Shown: in pieces, positions 5,676-10,807 of the stretch
Position numbering within the stretch: the first letter of the stretch is position 1
Layout: each line of letters begins with the position of its first letter
From: Actinomycetes bacterium
GTDB taxonomy: Bacteria > Actinomycetota > Actinomycetes > Mycobacteriales > Mycobacteriaceae
Reading direction: 5' to 3'
Length of the DNA stretch: 10,807 nt
NCBI GenBank assembly: GCA_022600695.1
Contig: JAHZJY010000225.1
Location: 1-10,807 of the forward strand
Made by a program: the position numbers and the translations under genes
Notes under the pieces: model-generated
The model's input: the letters and a program-made list of their open reading frames with translations, nothing else
Database searches by the model: none
Told to the model about the DNA's origin: nothing

Positions 5676-6455
5676 TCAGGTCCAGGCCGACCAGAACCGG
5701 GTCAGGTCCATACCGGCGAAGGCCAAGCCGCGCGACACCCCGAACAGGTCGAAGATCCAGAACACCGTCGAGAAGAACCACCGATTCGGCCCCGGGGCCA
5801 GCAGCACCACCAGCAGGATCAGGAATCCGAACTGTTTGGCCGGCTCCAGTGCACGCTGGGTGGCCGGGCTCAGATGCGGTTCGAGGGCGGCGAAGCCGTC
5901 CAGCCCGGGAATCGGCAACAGATTCAGCGCCAGCGCGGTGATCTGGAGAAAACCGAGGAACGCCACACCGGCCCAGAACACCCCGCGCTCGGGGTCGAAG
6001 AACACCCGCGTCGCGGTCAGCAGTCCCACGCCCAGCACCAGGTTGGCGAACGGTCCGGCCAGGTTGACGATGGTCCGCTGGCGTGCGGTCATCAACCCGG
6101 TCCGCAGATAGACCGCCCCGCCGGGCAGGCCGATACCGCCCAGCGCGATGAACAGCAGGGGCAGGCCCAGGGACAGCAGCGGGTGCGAGTACTTCAGCGG
6201 GTTCAGCGTCAGATATCCGCGGGCCGCCACATCGTGGTCGCCGAAACGCCAGGCCGTGTAGGCGTGCCCGAACTCGTGCAGGCACAACGACACCAGCCAA
6301 CCGCCGATGACGAACACGAAGACCCCGACATAGGCCAGTGGGCGCACGGTCTGGGCCGCCGTCCACGCCAGCACCCCGCCCACCGCGGTGATCGCCAGCA
6401 GCGCCAGGAACACCGGGCTGGGTCGAACCGACTGGTGCACTGGACGGACACTCAC
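5676..6455 (-). CDS. Site-2-protease-like (M50) membrane metalloprotease (Rv0359-like)
   Basis: A 259-residue polytopic protein with the zinc metalloprotease signature HEFGH at residues 60-64 (His60, Glu61, His64). The second M50 signature is NLLPIPGLDG at 178-187, in which Asp186 is the expected third zinc ligand. NLAGPFANL (131-139) is the conserved middle motif. Hydrophobic helices flank both. There is no PDZ domain, unlike Rip1/RseP, which places it with the short S2P-type proteases; its substrate is unknown. Start choice is uncertain. GTG 6455 gives MSVRPVHQSVRPSPVF and the length I recall for Rv0359. GTG 6473 would add six residues. Neither has a good ribosome binding site. It lies 58 bases downstream of the Rv0358-like gene on the same strand, probably in one operon, and is followed by tandem hairpins. 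Confidence 0.9.
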   Translation of the reverse strand: MSVRPVHQSVRPSPVFLALLAITAVGGVLAWTAAQTVRPLAYVGVFVFVIGGWLVSLCLHEFGHAYTAWRFGDHDVAARGYLTLNPLKYSHPLLSLGLPLLFIALGGIGLPGGAVYLRTGLMTARQRTIVNLAGPFANLVLGVGLLTATRVFFDPERGVFWAGVAFLGFLQITALALNLLPIPGLDGFAALEPHLSPATQRALEPAKQFGFLILLVVLLAPGPNRWFFSTVFWIFDLFGVSRGLAFAGMDLTRFWSAWT

Positions 6456-6463
6456 CTCAAGGA

Positions 6464-6484
6464 CGGTACCCACACCCGGTACCC
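6464..6484. repeat. Direct repeat of CGGTACCC at the S2P start
   Basis: CGGTACCC occurs at 6464-6471 and again at 6477-6484, thirteen bases apart. Each contains the palindrome GGTACC. The first lies just upstream of the S2P GTG at 6455. It could be a small binding site or chance; nothing else supports it. Confidence 0.35.
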
Positions 6485-6513
6485 GCTGCGGTGCAGTCGC
6501 CCCGCACCGCTTG

Positions 6514-7128
6514 TCAGCCCACCCGCAACCAACCGGTGGTGTGGCGGTAGAACGTCGACCGTTTCACCTCGCGCGGCGCGGACACTCCGTCGCGCAGCAC
6601 CCGGGCGCCGGTGGTGCCCAACTGCGCCGCCCGACCGCTCACCCAGTGCCGCCGGGGCCCGCCCAGGACGGTGGCCCGCAACCCCGGCATCGTGGTCGTC
6701 GGTTCGACCCGTACCCCGGCGACCGCGCCGTCGAACAGCACCGTGTCATCGACCACCGCCTCACCGTGCAGCCGGTCCGAATCCGCCGGCGGTAGCCACA
6801 CCGCCGCGCCGGCCAGGGCCGTGCCGGTGTCGTCGCGGATCAGCGGCACCCGCCGGGCTGCGCCGGTAGCGGCCCTGCGAGCCCCGAGTCGGCGCGCCGG
6901 CCAGCCCGGCAGGTGGGCCACTTCGACGTCGAGCAGATCGTGCCGCAGCAGCCGGGTCAGGACCCCGGCCAGGTCGGCGTCGGAACCGGCCACCAGCACC
7001 CGTCGCGCGCCGTCGACGGCCTCGTCGATGGCGGCGGCATCGACGGCCTCGCGGCAGGGCAGTGCGGCCAGCGCCCGGGGCAGCCGGCGGTCCCCGAAAC
7101 GCAGCACAACGATCCCGGACGGCGTCAC
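6514..7128 (-). CDS. Conserved protein of unknown function (Rv0358-like)
   Basis: A 204-residue soluble protein with no signal peptide or transmembrane helix. Visible blocks are GIVVLRFGDRRLPRALAALP (5-24), ARRVLVAGSDADLAGVLTRL (41-60), VVDDTVLFDGAVAGVRVEP (125-143) and a conserved basic C-terminal block VKRSTFYRHTTGWLRVG (188-204). The GSDADLAGVL segment followed by a VDD..LFDG block faintly recalls the diacylglycerol kinase/NAD kinase fold, but the GGDGT nucleotide motif is absent, so any such relation would be a degenerate, non-catalytic one. That is a guess. GTG 7128 is chosen because GGAGG (7137-7141) lies eight bases upstream; GTG 7134 would leave only two bases. It is divergent from purA, is followed by S2P on the same strand, and keeps the M. 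tuberculosis order Rv0357c-Rv0358-Rv0359. Confidence 0.82.
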   Translation of the reverse strand: MTPSGIVVLRFGDRRLPRALAALPCREAVDAAAIDEAVDGARRVLVAGSDADLAGVLTRLLRHDLLDVEVAHLPGWPARRLGARRAATGAARRVPLIRDDTGTALAGAAVWLPPADSDRLHGEAVVDDTVLFDGAVAGVRVEPTTTMPGLRATVLGGPRRHWVSGRAAQLGTTGARVLRDGVSAPREVKRSTFYRHTTGWLRVG

Positions 7129-7177
7129 AGACACTCCCTCCGTCCCCGGTCATTCGCGCAGCCCAGCGGTGCTCCGA

Positions 7178-9159
<1,982 letters not shown>

Positions 9160-9178
9160 AATCTGTCACCATGGCCGG

Positions 9179-9847
9179 GTGTCTGAACATCAACCGACGG
9201 CCCTGCACCGACTCACCACCCCCCGCGCCGCCGCATTGGCGGGCGTGTTGTTCGCGGTGCTGTTCGGAGCCGCCATCATCCTGAGCCACTCGTCGCTGCC
9301 GGAAGGCGCCCAGCCCGGCTCGCAGTGGCTGGACGCCGGGAACGACAAGATCCGGCTGTCCGCCGAGTTGATGCCGTTCGCCGGGATCAGCTTCCTGTGG
9401 TTCATCGGGGTGGTGCGCGCCAACCTGGGGGGGTTCGAGGACCGGTTCTTCGCCACCGTCACCATCGGCAGCGGCCTGCTGTTCCTGGCGATGATGTTCG
9501 TCACCTCCGGTGTCGGTGCCGCGTTGGTGACCACCAGTCACTATCTGGGCTCGTCGGTGGCCGACTCCGGGGTCGGGTTGTTCGGCCAGATGATGCTGCT
9601 GAAACTGTCCAAGACCTATGCGTTGCGGATGGCGGCGGTGTTCATGATGTCGCTGGCCACGATCTGGCTGCGCACCGGGCTGATGCCCCGGTGGCTGGTG
9701 ATCGCCACCTATCTGCTGGCCCTGGTGCTGATCGTCGGCGCGGACACCACCATGTGGCTGACATTGGCGTTCCCGCTGTGGGTGCTGATCGTCAGCCTGA
9801 TGTTCCTGGCCCGGGCGGGGGTCCTGGACCCACACCACAAGGACTGA
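9179..9847 (+). CDS. Six-helix membrane protein of unknown function
   Basis: A 222-residue protein, almost entirely hydrophobic, with about six transmembrane helices near residues 17-36, 64-80, 91-117, 150-166, 171-190 and 192-211. A charged loop (about 38-63, PEGAQPGSQWLDAGNDKIRL) follows helix 1. The segments FLWFIGVVRANLGGFEDRFFATV and SGLLFLAMMFV recall a group of actinobacterial integral membrane proteins that has no assigned role that I know. No transporter or enzyme motif is visible. The start is GTG 9179; there is no clear ribosome binding site, but the preceding gene ends only 19 bases upstream, so purA, the thioesterase and this gene may form one transcript. Its last 56 bases overlap the tail of the convergent MMPL gene on the other strand. 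Confidence 0.82.
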   Translation: MSEHQPTALHRLTTPRAAALAGVLFAVLFGAAIILSHSSLPEGAQPGSQWLDAGNDKIRLSAELMPFAGISFLWFIGVVRANLGGFEDRFFATVTIGSGLLFLAMMFVTSGVGAALVTTSHYLGSSVADSGVGLFGQMMLLKLSKTYALRMAAVFMMSLATIWLRTGLMPRWLVIATYLLALVLIVGADTTMWLTLAFPLWVLIVSLMFLARAGVLDPHHKD

Positions 9848-10807
9848 GCACACCCGGGAGGCGGTCGGTGGGCTCGGTGTCGTCGGCACCGAAGGCCGGC
9901 CACCAGATTCGCGGGCCGATCAACGTGAACAGCGCCGGGATCACCACGGTGCGCACCACGAAAGTGTCGAGCAGGATGCCCAGGCCGACGATGATGCCGA
10001 GTTGGGTCAGCGCAATGAGCGGCAGCACACCGAGCACGGCGAACACCGCCGCCAGCACGATGCCCGCGCTGGTGATGACCGCCCCGGTCGCCGACACCGC
10101 CCGGACGATCCCGGCCCGGGTGCCGTACAGCGGGGTCTCCTCGCGGGCCCGGCTCACCAGGAAGATGGTGTAGTCGACACCCAGGGCCACCAGGAACAGG
10201 AACGCGAACAGCGGTGTGGTGTTGTCCAGGGCCGGAAAGCCGAGGAGGTGGATGCTGATCCAACTGCCCAGACCCAGGGCGGCCACGGTGGACAGCGCCG
10301 TGGCGGCCACCAGCACCAACGGTGCCAGTACCGCGCGCAGCAGTACGTACAACACGGCCAGCACGATCAGGAGAATCGCCGGGATCACCACCCGTTGGTC
10401 GTGTTCGGCCGTCCCGCGGGCATCCAGGGCCTGAGCGTCGGTCCCGCCGACCAGTGCGGCGGGATCCGCCGCGTGCACCGAATTCCTCAGGGCCGCAACG
10501 GTGTCGGAGGCCGCATCCGAGGCCGGCGCCGCGTCGATGACCACCTGCCACTGGGTCAGGCCGGTATCGGACACCCCGGACGGCATCACCGAAGCCACCC
10601 CGGGCGTTTGCCGGATCGCGGCACCGACCGCGGTGGCCGATCCGGTCGGCGCGATCACCCGGGTCGGGTCGGTCACCCCGCTCGGGTAGTGCGCGGCCAG
10701 GGTCTTGAAGCCATCGACCGAGTCGGCGCTGACCCGGAACTGGTCGATCAGGGACAAGCCGACCGGGGTTCCCACCAGGCCGGTGGCCAGTACGCCCAGC
10801 GTCAGGA
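9792..10807 (-). CDS. MMPL-family transporter, C-terminal part (5' end outside window)
   Basis: The minus-strand frame is open from the window edge to a TGA at 9792-9794, giving about 338 residues. A soluble periplasmic portion comes first (SLIDQFRVSADSVDGFK through RNSVHAADPAALVGGTDAQ). The C-terminal half of an MMPL/RND membrane domain follows: VVIPAILLIVLAVLYVLLR, then FAFLFLVALGVDYTIFLVSR, the SATGAVITSAG segment, and LGILLDTFVVRTVVIPAL. The GVDY pair corresponds to the second Asp-Tyr proton-relay pair known in MmpL3, so energy coupling looks intact. These pumps move lipids or small molecules outward using the proton gradient; the substrate is unknown. The last 25 or so residues are Pro/Gly-rich and lie opposite the end of the neighbouring gene, overlapping it by 56 bases. 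Which MmpL it corresponds to cannot be told from this part. Confidence 0.92.
   Translation of the reverse strand, partial: LTLGVLATGLVGTPVGLSLIDQFRVSADSVDGFKTLAAHYPSGVTDPTRVIAPTGSATAVGAAIRQTPGVASVMPSGVSDTGLTQWQVVIDAAPASDAASDTVAALRNSVHAADPAALVGGTDAQALDARGTAEHDQRVVIPAILLIVLAVLYVLLRAVLAPLVLVAATALSTVAALGLGSWISIHLLGFPALDNTTPLFAFLFLVALGVDYTIFLVSRAREETPLYGTRAGIVRAVSATGAVITSAGIVLAAVFAVLGVLPLIALTQLGIIVGLGILLDTFVVRTVVIPALFTLIGPRIWWPAFGADDTEPTDRLPGVLSPCGVGPGPPPGPGTSG

Overview
The window is ordinary-looking high-GC actinobacterial chromosome, almost certainly from a mycobacterium and most likely a rapid grower (Mycolicibacterium type). Two things point there. The proteins have strongly mycobacterial character: an LpqN-type lipoprotein, a DUF3151 protein, a class II aldolase and an MMPL transporter. 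The gene order also matches, as I recall it, the M. tuberculosis block Rv0356c-Rv0364, read in the opposite direction: DedA (Rv0364), fba (Rv0363c), an Rv0361-like protein, DUF3151 (Rv0360c), an S2P-like protease (Rv0359), Rv0358, purA (Rv0357c) and a hotdog thioesterase (Rv0356c). These homology statements rest on recall and sequence pattern; no search was run.

Layout. Positions 1-330 hold the C-terminus of a DUF368 membrane protein. It is followed by an LpqN-family lipoprotein (416-1087) and a small secreted four-cysteine protein (1120-1422), both on +. A DedA protein (1427-2089, -) converges on these and is divergent from fbaA (2180-3217, +). fbaA converges on an Rv0361-like single-pass membrane protein (3262-4032, -). 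A DUF3151 gene (4206-4622, +) diverges from that gene. The 173-base gap between them carries three regularly spaced copies of a 15-bp palindrome. A cation diffusion facilitator (4636-5529, -) comes next. Beyond a hairpin terminator, S2P and the Rv0358-like gene (5676-7128, -) form a likely operon. It diverges from purA (7232-8527, +), whose stop overlaps a thioesterase start (8524-9159). A six-helix membrane protein of unknown function (9179-9847, +) follows, and its end overlaps the end of an MMPL transporter (9792 to the window edge, -).

How the genes fit together. Most are independent housekeeping or envelope genes. fbaA serves glycolysis and gluconeogenesis, and purA serves AMP synthesis. 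The CDF transporter probably exports zinc or a similar ion. DUF368 and DedA belong to the two families recently shown to return polyprenyl phosphate across the membrane, and both lie within 2.1 kb here. Compared with M. tuberculosis as I recall it, mgtE is missing from its place next to fba and the CDF gene is extra.

No gap exceeds 300 bases. The largest are 4033-4205 and 5530-5675, and both are described below. I saw no RNA genes, insertion sequences, CRISPR arrays or phage genes. The best candidate for something undescribed is the triple palindrome at 4062-4127, which looks like a multi-site operator for a regulator I cannot name.
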